Positions 27,915-35,373 of a DNA stretch of 64,000 nucleotides are shown here, in pieces. Position 1 is the stretch's first letter. Each line of letters begins with the position of its first letter. Source of the stretch: Parasphingorhabdus sp. (lineage in GTDB: Bacteria > Pseudomonadota > Alphaproteobacteria > Sphingomonadales > Sphingomonadaceae); contig JAUCYS010000004.1 of the NCBI GenBank assembly GCA_030373505.1, positions 62,001 through 126,000 on the forward strand. The letters run 5' to 3'. Under the pieces are notes generated by a model, which had not been told where the DNA came from, made no database searches, and was given only the letters and a program-made list of their open reading frames with translations. The position numbers and the translations under genes were made by a program.

Positions 27915-28149
27915 TTCCGTCCGATCGGATGGCGTCCGAGTCGTCCTCGTCGTCCACATCCAACTGGTCCAGAAGCGTCAAAATGTCGTCAGGCAACGGC
28001 TCGTCGAGAACATTCAGATACATGTTCTTCAGTCCAAGGCCTAGTCTCTGTTGCATATCATCCTTGCTTTTCACTGGCATGTCCTTTGACCGTTTTTCAC
28101 TTTCACCGGCCGTCGATGAACCCTTTGAACATTTGTCTCGGTTCGCCAA
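27907..28149 (-). CDS. nepR: Anti-sigma factor NepR (probable TTG start)
   Basis: 80 aa from a TTG at 28149, which has AGAGG 6 bp upstream; an internal ATG at 28080 (57 aa) has its AGGA only 1 bp away and is less likely. The core LGLGLKNMYLNVLDEPLPDDILTLLDQLD holds the two NepR helices that clamp sigma2/sigma4 of EcfG or the sigma-like domain of PhyR. Flanks are charged and probably disordered, as in known NepRs. It overlaps ecfG by 8 bp. A GGAAC-N16-TGTT site lies 95 bp upstream. Confidence 0.92.
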   Translation of the reverse strand: MANRDKCSKGSSTAGESEKRSKDMPVKSKDDMQQRLGLGLKNMYLNVLDEPLPDDILTLLDQLDVDDEDDSDAIRSDGNE

Positions 28150-28241
28150 AGCATACCTCTTTTATTGATCGGTTGAAGACAGAACACCCCATGTCCCTAA
28201 AGGTTGCATATAAAATTATCGAGGAAAAATGTCGCCTGTCC

Positions 28242-28266
28242 GGAACAATCCACGCGTCCATGCGTT
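28242..28266 (+). promoter_or_regulatory. EcfG promoter (GGAAC-N16-CGTT) for 71-aa stress protein
   Basis: GGAAC at 28242-28246, CGTT at 28263-28266, 36 bp before the ATG at 28302. It interlocks with the opposed promoter 28244-28268. Confidence 0.78.
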
Positions 28267-28268
28267 CC
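28244..28268 (-). promoter_or_regulatory. Opposed EcfG-like promoter (GGAAC-N16-TGTT) for nepR-ecfG
   Basis: Minus strand GGAAC at 28268-28264, 16 bp, TGTT at 28247-28244. The two overlapping promoters form an imperfect palindrome, so each -35 overlaps the other's -10. The leader to the nepR TTG would be about 90 nt. Confidence 0.65.
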
Positions 28269-28301
28269 AGAAAAGAACCAGCAACAGCGGAGATTTTTGA
28301 G

Positions 28302-28517
28302 ATGACCGACAATAGCGAAAAGAAATCGAACTTGAAAATGGAAGGTGAGGGAAGCCGCGAAGGTTCACGCCGCTTTCAGGACGCCCAGCATGAGTTTGCC
28401 GAAAAAGGCGATGTCGAAGGCAAGGCCAAAGAAGCGGCCCGAGCGCTGGAAGGCGAGGAAGCCGCGGAACTGGAAAAGGCCAGAAAGGCATCTGCAAGCC
28501 GAAAAGTCGGCGACTGA
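28302..28517 (+). CDS. Small charged, probably disordered stress protein
   Basis: 71 aa from MTDNSEKKSN (28302), with CGGAGA upstream at usable spacing; the frame opens much earlier but would read through the promoter. It is composed almost wholly of E, K, A, G and R with the pattern GDVEGKAKEAARALEGEEAAELEKA, a hydrophilin or CsbD-like composition without a clear family match. Soluble and likely helical or disordered. A consensus EcfG promoter 36 bp upstream marks it as part of the GSR regulon. Confidence 0.75.
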   Translation: MTDNSEKKSNLKMEGEGSREGSRRFQDAQHEFAEKGDVEGKAKEAARALEGEEAAELEKARKASASRKVGD

Positions 28518-28545
28518 CGCTACCAACAGCGCTACATTATACCAG

Positions 28546-28589
28546 AAGAAAAAGGGGATCGGCCTAACCGCTGCATCCTCTTTTTTCTT
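28546..28589. terminator. Bidirectional terminator between the 71-aa protein and BLUF genes
   Basis: AAGAAAAAGGGGAT (28546-28559) pairs with ATCCTCTTTTTTCTT (28575-28589); A-run on one side and T6 on the other serve both converging genes. Confidence 0.65.
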
Positions 28590-28599
28590 GGGCAAGATG

Positions 28600-29022
28600 C
28601 TACTCGGAGGCCTTCATTCCAAAGGACAGAAAGCTCTGAAACAGGGTTCGCGTCGCCTCGCTCACATTTTCGTGGGACAATATGACCAACATATCCGCCG
28701 CCGAATCGGATTTGGCCGGCATCGACTGATCGGCCATACGCCATTCGGTAAATTGCCGGCGAGCCAGTTCGATGTGACTGACGATAGTCAAGCCGGTGTG
28801 ACGATCATCCCGCTCAATGCGCCGCATACAGTCATTGGCCGCCGCTCGCTCGCCTTCGATACATTGCAGAAAGTTGAAGCCGTTGAACAACATCAGGCCG
28901 GTAATTCCGGAACGCTCGTTGTTGCGAAGCGACGTTGCCATGATCGCCTCGATATCGGCCTGCTCCAGTCCAGGACGTGCCGTACTCACATAGACGAGGG
29001 AAGTGATCGATTGGTGGGGCAC
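28600..29022 (-). CDS. Short BLUF-domain blue-light photoreceptor (GTG start)
   Basis: 140 aa, essentially a BLUF domain with a short C-terminal cap. All photocycle residues are in register with AppA: Tyr11 (SLVYVS), Asn35 (RNNERSG), Gln53 (FLQCIEGE), Trp94 and Met96 (FTEWRM), with the same spacing (24, 42, 83 and 85 residues after Tyr). It binds FAD and signals through hydrogen-bond rearrangement and protein-protein contact, since no output domain is present. It lies beside the PhyR/EcfG genes, so a link of blue light to the stress response is plausible, but this is inference. The start is GTG at 29022. Confidence 0.93.
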   Translation of the reverse strand: MPHQSITSLVYVSTARPGLEQADIEAIMATSLRNNERSGITGLMLFNGFNFLQCIEGERAAANDCMRRIERDDRHTGLTIVSHIELARRQFTEWRMADQSMPAKSDSAADMLVILSHENVSEATRTLFQSFLSFGMKASE

Positions 29023-29127
29023 GTATGACTTTCTATTGGCGGCGGTTTTTTAGCCCAACCTTCTACTGAAAGCCACATAATCGATTTGCTGCTTTCGCGC
29101 TCTAACATAGATTAACGCACGGCCCGG

Positions 29128-30519
29128 TCATTCTACCGGCTGCTTGTCGTCGAGCAGGTCAGCCGAACCGTCATCGGACCGCTCGGAATCCACCAGTTTC
29201 TCGACATGGTCTTCTGGCGATACGTCAAGCGTCTCTTCTGTACCGGCTTTCCTCGGCTTTTTGCCGGACATTTCACTGGCCTTGGCCTGGCTCAGATTGG
29301 CCAGGGATTTCGCTGCCCCATTGTCAAAGCGCAAACGATATATCGGTTCTGGCAGTGCGAAGCCGGACTCTTCCAGAGCATTTTTGGTAACCCGGATCGC
29401 TGCGCCGCGGGCCTTGCGATAGTCGCTGTTGCGCTGGTCGATCCAGCCGTGAAAGGTGATCAGGATATTGGAGTCGCCGACTTCCCTGATTTCCGCAGTT
29501 GCCTCCGGATCATTCAGAACAAAATCCTGACCGTTGATCGCCGCCAGACCGGTTTCAATCGCGGCGGCGGGATCATCATCTGCATCCACGCCCAGTTCGA
29601 AACTGAACCGCCGCTGCGGATTGCGGGTATAGTTCAATATTTCCGCCTTGAAGACGGTGGCGTTGGGAATCCGCAAATGGTTGCCGTCAAGGGTCATCAG
29701 AATGGTTGCGCGCGACGTCAGCCGGACGACACGGCCTTCCCGGTCGCCAATCAGCACATGATCATTGGCGCGAAACGGTTGCCGGATGCTGAGCATGATA
29801 CTCGACATATAATTGTCGACCGTGTCCCGCAGGGCAAAGCCGACGGCCAGTCCGATCACCCCTGCCCCGCCCAGCACGGCGCCGATCAGCGCGGTCGCGT
29901 TGAGAATGTCCAGAGCGATAAAGATTCCGATGAAGATGAACACGACCCGGATCGAACCGGCGATCAGCTCGGCCAGAAAAACATTGGGCGTCACCCGTTT
30001 CCAGAACCCCATCAGCGAGGCGAGCAAATGACCCAGGAGGCCCACCACCGCCGCCACGAGAATGGCGATCCCGATGAGCGGCAGCGCCGACAGAAAGCTT
30101 TGCAGACTGGCTCCTAACTTGTCCACGACCGGCTCGACATTCCCACCAACCGACAGATCGCGTTCAAATTGCGTATCGACAGTGACAACCCCCGATACCC
30201 GCTGCGCGATGGCCTTGGCGCGATCGGCAGCCGCATCGTCGGCGACGGATCCCGACAGGCGGACCACGCCGGCGTCGACGGCAACCGCGACTTCCTGCAT
30301 CCCTTCAATTTCCTGAAAAATACCGCGCAACCGGTTGGCGATCGCGCGATCATCGCTGCTGTTCGCGGCGGGGTCTATCGCAGGCTCGGGCGCGGCTTGC
30401 GGTTGATTGGGCAACTCCACCTGGGCGTGGACCACACCGGACAGGCCAGAGCCGCTGGCAAACGGAAAAGCCGCCATCATCAAAATCAGGGCGGTCAGCA
30501 GCCAGCGATATATAGACAT
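29128..30519 (-). CDS. MscS-family mechanosensitive channel with periplasmic BON domain
   Basis: 463 codons, 462-463 aa, from MSIYRWLLTAL (30519). Signal peptide to about 33, BON domain about 55-118 (LRGIFQEIEGMQEVAV, VRLSGSVADDAAADRAKAIAQRVSGV), membrane helices near 140-165, 190-215 and the pore helix about 220-250 (GAGVIGLAVGFALRDTVDNYMSS). The MscS beta domain follows (QPFRANDHVLIGDREGRVV, LRIPNATVF), and then an acidic/basic tail. It gates on membrane tension; the BON module should bind lipid or peptidoglycan-side partners. A second MscS gene (33571-34455) lies in the same island. Confidence 0.92.
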   Translation of the reverse strand: MSIYRWLLTALILMMAAFPFASGSGLSGVVHAQVELPNQPQAAPEPAIDPAANSSDDRAIANRLRGIFQEIEGMQEVAVAVDAGVVRLSGSVADDAAADRAKAIAQRVSGVVTVDTQFERDLSVGGNVEPVVDKLGASLQSFLSALPLIGIAILVAAVVGLLGHLLASLMGFWKRVTPNVFLAELIAGSIRVVFIFIGIFIALDILNATALIGAVLGGAGVIGLAVGFALRDTVDNYMSSIMLSIRQPFRANDHVLIGDREGRVVRLTSRATILMTLDGNHLRIPNATVFKAEILNYTRNPQRRFSFELGVDADDDPAAAIETGLAAINGQDFVLNDPEATAEIREVGDSNILITFHGWIDQRNSDYRKARGAAIRVTKNALEESGFALPEPIYRLRFDNGAAKSLANLSQAKASEMSGKKPRKAGTEETLDVSPEDHVEKLVDSERSDDGSADLLDDKQPVE

Positions 30520-30592
30520 ATAATTCCGATCGGTAATCTTCGCATACGCCATAGCATAGCAATAGTTCCTGCTCGCGGGCAAAATATAGTTG

Positions 30593-30617
30593 GGAACCTA
30601 CAGACGCGTTTGATGTT
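30593..30617 (+). promoter_or_regulatory. EcfG-like promoter (GGAAC-N16-TGTT) for DUF2383 gene
   Basis: GGAAC at 30593-30597, 16 bp, TGTT at 30614-30617, 34 bp before the ATG at 30651. Same -10 variant as the nepR promoter. Confidence 0.62.
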
Positions 30618-30650
30618 GTTTGATCATAATCACAATGAAATGAGGACTAC

Positions 30651-31094
30651 ATGACAGATAATAAATCCGCGGACATATTGAATAATGTCCTGGAAACGCT
30701 GATCGACTCCACGCACGGCTATGAAAAAGCCGCGGAGATTGCAGAGCGTCCGACATACAAGAATTTCTTCTCCCGCCGCGCGGCATCGCGCCGTGCAATG
30801 GCAGCTGCGGTTCGCAACGAGATAACGCAGCTTGGCGGCACGTCCGACACGGACGGCACCATTCTGGCTTCCGCCCACCGGGTGTTCATGGGGCTGAGCG
30901 CTGCGATGCAGGACAATGACGAAGCTGCGATCAACGCTGTCGAAACCGGCGAAGAGCACCTCCGCAAGAAATTCGAAGACGCGCTTGGCAATGATGATCT
31001 GACCGGATCGGCAAAAACATTGCTGCGGAACTACCAGGGCGAATTGCGCGCTGATGGTCGCCTGATCGATCATCTCGAAGACGCAACCGGCTAA
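30651..31094 (+). CDS. DUF2383 (PA2169-type four-helix-bundle) protein
   Basis: 147 aa. The ferritin-like helical bundle family: LNNVLETLIDSTHGYEKAAEIA, then FFSRRAASRRAMAAAVRNEI, GTSDTDGTILASAHRVFMGLSA, and EEHLRKKFEDAL. Soluble. Members are found in stress regulons; the biochemical role is unknown, and metal ligands are not complete enough to claim an iron site. GAGGA precedes the ATG. It has an EcfG-type promoter and is followed 40 bp later by the PLDc_N gene, so the two may be co-transcribed. Confidence 0.88.
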   Translation: MTDNKSADILNNVLETLIDSTHGYEKAAEIAERPTYKNFFSRRAASRRAMAAAVRNEITQLGGTSDTDGTILASAHRVFMGLSAAMQDNDEAAINAVETGEEHLRKKFEDALGNDDLTGSAKTLLRNYQGELRADGRLIDHLEDATG

Positions 31095-31133
31095 ACCAAC
31101 ATTTTTGCAAACTTTAAGTAAGGGGAATTTATC

Positions 31134-31319
31134 ATGGAATATGGCATTATTGGACTTTTGATTCTGGCTTTGGACATCTGGGCGCTGATCAGCGTCTGGG
31201 GAAGCGGATCGTCGATGGGCGCAAAGATTATCTGGTCGCTGATCATCCTGATCCTGCCGGTTATCGGGCTGCTGCTCTGGTTCTTTGTGGGACCAAGAGG
31301 ATCGGCAAGCGCCATCTAA
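31134..31319 (+). CDS. PLDc_N-type small membrane protein
   Basis: 61 aa with two membrane helices (about 4-22 and 32-52) and the ending WFFVGPRG, characteristic of the phospholipase D N-terminal (PLDc_N) membrane module here standing alone. Inner membrane. It may accompany the phospholipase D-like enzyme encoded at 32067-33485. AAGGGGA lies 6 bp before the ATG. Confidence 0.85.
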   Translation: MEYGIIGLLILALDIWALISVWGSGSSMGAKIIWSLIILILPVIGLLLWFFVGPRGSASAI

Positions 31320-31359
31320 GTAAGCTCTCTCGGGAGTAACATATAGATAACAGATATTG

Positions 31360-31400
31360 GCTCCGATATTCGCCTTTCCAGGTCGGGTATCGGAGCTTTT
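31360..31400 (+). terminator. Probable terminator after PLDc_N gene
   Basis: GCTCCGATA (31360-31368) pairs with TATCGGAGC (31388-31396), followed by four T residues. The loop is large, so moderate confidence. Confidence 0.6.
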
Positions 31401-31449
31401 CTGCTAGAAGCCCCCTGGCTCGACTAGGAAATGCTCTCGGGAGACGATC

Positions 31450-31854
31450 ATGGCTGAAGATTCATCCAGCAACGCGCTGGCAAACGAACGAACGGAACTG
31501 GCCGAGGATCGCACCGATTGGGCAGAAGACCGGACCATCATGGCCAATGAGCGCACCTTTGCCGGATGGATGCGCACTGGCCTGGCGGCGGTCGGCATCG
31601 GACTTGGCTTCAATGCGCTGTTTGGCAAGCTGGAGCCTTTGTGGGTTCCAAAGGGAATCGCCACGCTGTTCATGCTCATCGGCATTTTCATCTTCTGGGT
31701 CGCTCAGCGCAATGGCTGTGCGGTCCAGGAAAGACTGAGTTCGCACCATGCCAATCCGGTCAAGCGCAACAATTTGCGGATCATTTCAGGTTTGATGGCC
31801 ATGGGCGCAACCACCCTGATTGTCGCGCTCTGGACGATGGACTTCACCGGCTGA
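31450..31854 (+). CDS. YidH/DUF202 membrane protein
   Basis: 134 aa. The N-terminal repeated ANERTELAEDRTDWAEDRT and ANERTFAGWMRTGLA motif is the DUF202 signature, followed by three membrane helices (about 46-62, 72-90, 110-130). Inner membrane, function unknown. Lies between the PLDc_N gene and the 38-aa gene in the same direction; CGGGAGA precedes the ATG. Confidence 0.88.
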   Translation: MAEDSSSNALANERTELAEDRTDWAEDRTIMANERTFAGWMRTGLAAVGIGLGFNALFGKLEPLWVPKGIATLFMLIGIFIFWVAQRNGCAVQERLSSHHANPVKRNNLRIISGLMAMGATTLIVALWTMDFTG

Positions 31855-31867
31855 TCAGGGCTGCTGT

Positions 31868-31892
31868 GCAACCAATCCGTTTTTCGCTGGTT
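31868..31892 (+). promoter_or_regulatory. EcfG-like promoter (GCAAC-N16-GGTT) for 38-aa protein
   Basis: GCAAC at 31868-31872, 16 bp, GGTT at 31889-31892, 39 bp before the GTG start at 31932. Two mismatches to consensus; spacing and distance fit the others. Confidence 0.4.
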
Positions 31893-31931
31893 GGTAGAAT
31901 GAATGCAATTCAGCAGACACAGGAGAAGAAC

Positions 31932-32048
31932 GTGCGTTTCATCATCAGAACTATCGCGGCCGGCGCCATTTCAATCGCGGCCAAAATCATCATCAAGAAA
32001 ATGCAGGAAAAGAACCAGCCGGAGCCGACCGTTCAGCCAGCGGAGTAA
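31932..32048 (+). CDS. 38-residue hydrophobic-basic peptide (GTG start)
   Basis: Starts at GTG 31932, (M)RFIIRTIAAGAISIAAK, with AGGAG 6 bp upstream; an in-frame ATG at 31899 has no ribosome site and lies next to the presumed -10 box. The first 22 residues can form a basic amphipathic or membrane helix, followed by a short K/E/P-rich tail. No family is recognised. The position between DUF202 and the phospholipase D gene suggests an envelope role. Confidence 0.6.
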   Translation: MRFIIRTIAAGAISIAAKIIIKKMQEKNQPEPTVQPAE

Positions 32049-32066
32049 TCCACCCCCGGCTTTTGC

Positions 32067-33485
32067 CTATTGCGAAATGATCCCGGCGATTACGTTATCT
32101 GCCCGTTTCGGGTCAAAAATGTCATTGTCTGCTAGCCATTTTTGCACTTCATCGACATTCGGTGCCTCGTAGGGACGGAGCCGGCGTCCCTTTTTTCCCA
32201 GCTTTTCGATCGTTCCTAGCAGGGAACGGGTCTCTGCCATCGCCGCTTCCACCTCTGCTTGGTCGACGCCCAGATGCTCTGCCAGCAGGTCATTGCGCGT
32301 ATGGGTGATCTGCTCGGATATATCTTGGCCGGGAGAGGCGGAGGCATCGATCGCGACGTCGCATTCGCTGTCAAAACCGAGCGAGCGATTGTTGAAATTG
32401 GAAGAGCCGATACGCAAATACTGGTCGTCAACGATCAGAATTTTGGCATGAACATAAATCGGTGTGCCGCCGGCGGTAAACGGGTGAAAGATCCGGAACC
32501 GATTATATTTGTCTCTCCGCTTTAACGCTTCATGGATGCGGGCACGCCCGGAATCCATGATTTCGGATTCCAGCCAGCCCTCTGCGGATTCCGGATTGAC
32601 GATCACGATTTCCGGACCCGATTCCTCGGACAGGCGCTCCGCGATCGCACTGGCAATCCGCGCCGAGGCGAAATATTGGCTCTCCGCGTAGATGAAATCT
32701 TTTGCTGCAGCGATCAGGTCGAGATAGAGATTCTCGATTTCGTTTACGCCCTCCTGATCATCCATTTCCGGCAAAGTCCGGGCAATCGCGATCGGACAAT
32801 TGGTGAAATCGGCTTCGAGACCCTTGGGCCAGCAGTCAGCGCTGGCGGTGACCGTCTTGACCGGCTTGCCACCGGCGTCGCGCCAGTGTTGCTCCGCATA
32901 TTCGGACAAGGCTTTGGCTATGTCGCCCTGCAGCACCATCGCGGCATCATGCCACGGGCCGGCGTCATGCCCGTCCGGCTGCAGGCGGTGCCTGTGCTCT
33001 TCCTCATGGGACCTTGTATCCCAGCGATTGTTGGTCACATCAATGCCGCTGCAGAAAGCGGTATCTTCGTCGATCACCACAACCTTCTGATGATGCGCTG
33101 CGCCCACCGGATGATGGGCGTCGAGCTTGAAATGAACCCTGCGATGGAAATACCAGCGAATCAGCGTCATCAGCCCGTTGACGCGCAAGAATGATTTCAG
33201 CGCTCCGGTGTCCCAGCGCAGCAGATAGATTTCGAGATCGCGGTTATTCTGCAGCAGCCAGTCAAAATAGGCGCCGATCCTCAGGGGGCCATCCGGGGTT
33301 TCTTCCGTATCATGCATTTCCACGCGTTCATCGAAATCCCAGCCGAGCAGCATGATTCTCTGTTTTGCCTGAGCCAGCGACTTGCGCATCGCCCGGAAAT
33401 AATTTTCCCCATCAATCAGAACCGCAGACCGGTCAGCATGTTCGACGCGCCAGCAATTGTGTCCCGGCTTGAATATGTTCGACAT
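32067..33485 (-). CDS. Phospholipase D-like protein (cardiolipin synthase/PLD family)
   Basis: 472 aa with two HKD motifs: HHQKVVVIDED near residues 135-145 and VHAKILIVDDQ near 345-355, followed by SSNFNNRSLGFDSECDVAID, the usual second-domain sequence. No membrane helix at the N-terminus, so it resembles soluble PLD or membrane-peripheral cardiolipin synthases. The reaction is a phosphatidyl transfer or phospholipid hydrolysis through a phospho-His intermediate. It converges with the 38-aa gene and diverges from an MscS channel gene. Confidence 0.92.
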   Translation of the reverse strand: MSNIFKPGHNCWRVEHADRSAVLIDGENYFRAMRKSLAQAKQRIMLLGWDFDERVEMHDTEETPDGPLRIGAYFDWLLQNNRDLEIYLLRWDTGALKSFLRVNGLMTLIRWYFHRRVHFKLDAHHPVGAAHHQKVVVIDEDTAFCSGIDVTNNRWDTRSHEEEHRHRLQPDGHDAGPWHDAAMVLQGDIAKALSEYAEQHWRDAGGKPVKTVTASADCWPKGLEADFTNCPIAIARTLPEMDDQEGVNEIENLYLDLIAAAKDFIYAESQYFASARIASAIAERLSEESGPEIVIVNPESAEGWLESEIMDSGRARIHEALKRRDKYNRFRIFHPFTAGGTPIYVHAKILIVDDQYLRIGSSNFNNRSLGFDSECDVAIDASASPGQDISEQITHTRNDLLAEHLGVDQAEVEAAMAETRSLLGTIEKLGKKGRRLRPYEAPNVDEVQKWLADNDIFDPKRADNVIAGIISQ

Positions 33486-33570
33486 GAGGGGTCAACCTTT
33501 TCTGCAATCTGAAGTTCCAACTATCACAATAATATATGCAACCAATCGTTTATTTCCGTGTTTGTGAGGC

Positions 33571-34455
33571 ATGAATGATACAGCTGGCGATCCGCTCAAC
33601 ACTCTGGAAATTTTAGTCGAGCAAGTGCAGGCCATGTGGGCGGGTCTGGTCGCACTGCTCCCGAGCCTGGTCATCGCCATCCTGTTCCTGATCGTGACCT
33701 GGATCGTCGCCCGGTTCGCCACCAATATTGCCGAGCGCCTGACCGCCAAGACCGCGATGCGGCCATCGCTGCGCGAACTGGTCGAGACGCTGGTTAAAAT
33801 TGCAATCTGGACGGTTGGCCTGCTGATCGCCCTGACCATCCTTCTGCCCGACCTGACGCCCGGCAGCCTGGTCGCTGGACTCGGTGTCGGCACCGTCGCC
33901 ATCGGCTTTGCCTTTCAGGATATTTTCGAGAATTTTCTCGCTGGCATTCTGATCATGATACGCGAAAAAATGCGGATCGGAGATTATATCAGCTGCGAGG
34001 GCATCGAGGGCAGAGTCGAACAGATCATGCTGCGCGAAACCCATGTCAGAAAAATGTCCAACGAACTGACCATCGTTCCCAACTCGATCCTTTTCAAAAA
34101 TCCGGTCGAAATACTGACCGATCGGCAACAGCGGCGGCACGAAGTAATAGTCGGCGTTTCCTATGATACTGACCTGGAAGAGGCGAGCAGCGTGATCCGG
34201 TCCGCGCTGGAAGCTTCGGATGCTACGGACGACCAGAAGCCCATTGATATATTTGCCTGCGAATTCAATTCCAGCTCGGTTGATTTCAAACTGCGCTGGT
34301 GGGCGGGTTCGACCCAGCGCGACATGCACGAAAGTCGCGATGTTGTAATCCGGCTGGTCAAGCGAGCGCTGGATGACGCTGGCATCGAAATTCCCTTCCC
34401 CTACAGGACGCACACGTTCAAGGAAGCGATACCCGTGGCTTCCGCCGCTGATTGA
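33571..34455 (+). CDS. Small-conductance mechanosensitive channel (MscS family)
   Basis: 294 aa. Three membrane helices: about 22-48, 70-92 and the pore helix 98-125 (SLVAGLGVGTVAIGFAFQDIFENFLAGI), then the MscS beta domain (KMRIGDYISCEGIEGRVEQI, ELTIVPNSILF) and a C-terminal alpha/beta domain. Inner membrane; opens under tension to release solutes in osmotic downshock. It shares a 85-bp divergent region with the phospholipase D gene. Confidence 0.93.
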   Translation: MNDTAGDPLNTLEILVEQVQAMWAGLVALLPSLVIAILFLIVTWIVARFATNIAERLTAKTAMRPSLRELVETLVKIAIWTVGLLIALTILLPDLTPGSLVAGLGVGTVAIGFAFQDIFENFLAGILIMIREKMRIGDYISCEGIEGRVEQIMLRETHVRKMSNELTIVPNSILFKNPVEILTDRQQRRHEVIVGVSYDTDLEEASSVIRSALEASDATDDQKPIDIFACEFNSSSVDFKLRWWAGSTQRDMHESRDVVIRLVKRALDDAGIEIPFPYRTHTFKEAIPVASAAD

Positions 34456-34532
34456 TGCTAATTTCCTGAATTCCGTTTGAGACGCAAACCATTGCTCCGA
34501 TCGGTGAGAGCGGCTTGGCGAGGAGAAATGCG

Positions 34533-35147
34533 ATGGCGGAGACAGGCTCGTTTCAGAATCAGGCCCGTTCGGTGGATGCCACGCTCGACAACGGCACCCA
34601 TGTCTGCCTGCGACGGATCCGTCACTCCGATATCGGGCGGATAACCGACGGGATCAGCCAGATGTCCGACCAAAGCCGCTATCTGCGTTTCTTTTCCGGA
34701 TCAAAAACCATGCCGCCGTCGGTCGTGGAGCGGCTTGCGAGCGTCGATGGCACCCATCATCTGGCATGGGGAGTCGTCAATATGGATGAACCGTCCCATC
34801 CCGCCATTGCAGCAGCCCATGTGTTCCGCGAAACCGAGACCAGCGATGCTGGCGAGTTTGCGATCGCTGTCCTCGACCCCTATCATGGCCAGGGCGTGGC
34901 GCGTATCTTGATGCTGACGATTTTTCTCGACTGTTATTGCGAAGGATTTCGGCGATTGCAGATCGACATTCTGCGGGCCAACAAGAAAGCGTCCGGCCTG
35001 ATACGGGCCGTCGGCGCCAAAGCGGGCGCCATGGAAGGGCCCGTGGCGCAATATAGTCTCGTCATCCGCGACGCGATTTCTGCGCTCCAGCAAATGGACA
35101 GCCCCCGCGCTCTTCAGGATATTGTCGCGGCATTTTCCGCTGACTGA
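34533..35147 (+). CDS. GNAT-family N-acetyltransferase
   Basis: 204 aa from the ATG at 34533, with AGGAG 7 bp upstream (a 6-codon longer frame lacks a site). Motifs: CLRRIRHSDIGRI at the N-terminus, then FAIAVLDPYHGQGVARILML, the acetyl-CoA pyrophosphate loop (Q/R-x-x-G-x-G/A form), and GFRRLQIDILRANKKASGLIRAVGA. It resembles the acetyltransferase domain found fused in Pat-type enzymes. Substrate unknown. Confidence 0.88.
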   Translation: MAETGSFQNQARSVDATLDNGTHVCLRRIRHSDIGRITDGISQMSDQSRYLRFFSGSKTMPPSVVERLASVDGTHHLAWGVVNMDEPSHPAIAAAHVFRETETSDAGEFAIAVLDPYHGQGVARILMLTIFLDCYCEGFRRLQIDILRANKKASGLIRAVGAKAGAMEGPVAQYSLVIRDAISALQQMDSPRALQDIVAAFSAD

Positions 35148-35373
35148 AAGTCGCAGGTCATAGCGATTCCAAAAAAATCGCCTGCCATGCAACCAAAGCA
35201 TTTTGCCCGAGTTATAGGCCTTAATCCCCGGACGATGTTCCAAGTTCACCTTCGATCCGGGGATTGTGCCAGAAAACGCGACCCCGGCCCGTTGTGTATG
35301 CCGATGATCGTGTTTTCTGGCCCATTCCCTGACAGCTCCCACCGGTTGATACCTGCTGGCTAGAGCAAAGCCC

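Noticed and set aside
33494..33518. GGAAC-N16-GGTT on the minus strand before the phospholipase D gene
   Set aside because: Its -10 lies only about 8 bp from the start codon, leaving no room for a leader; not counted as a promoter.
33538..33562. GCAAC-N16-TGTT before the MscS gene at 33571
   Set aside because: Also ends about 8 bp before the ATG, so the mRNA would lack its ribosome site; judged chance.
35189..35213. GCAAC-N16-AGTT on the plus strand
   Set aside because: No plus-strand gene follows it; the next gene is on the other strand.
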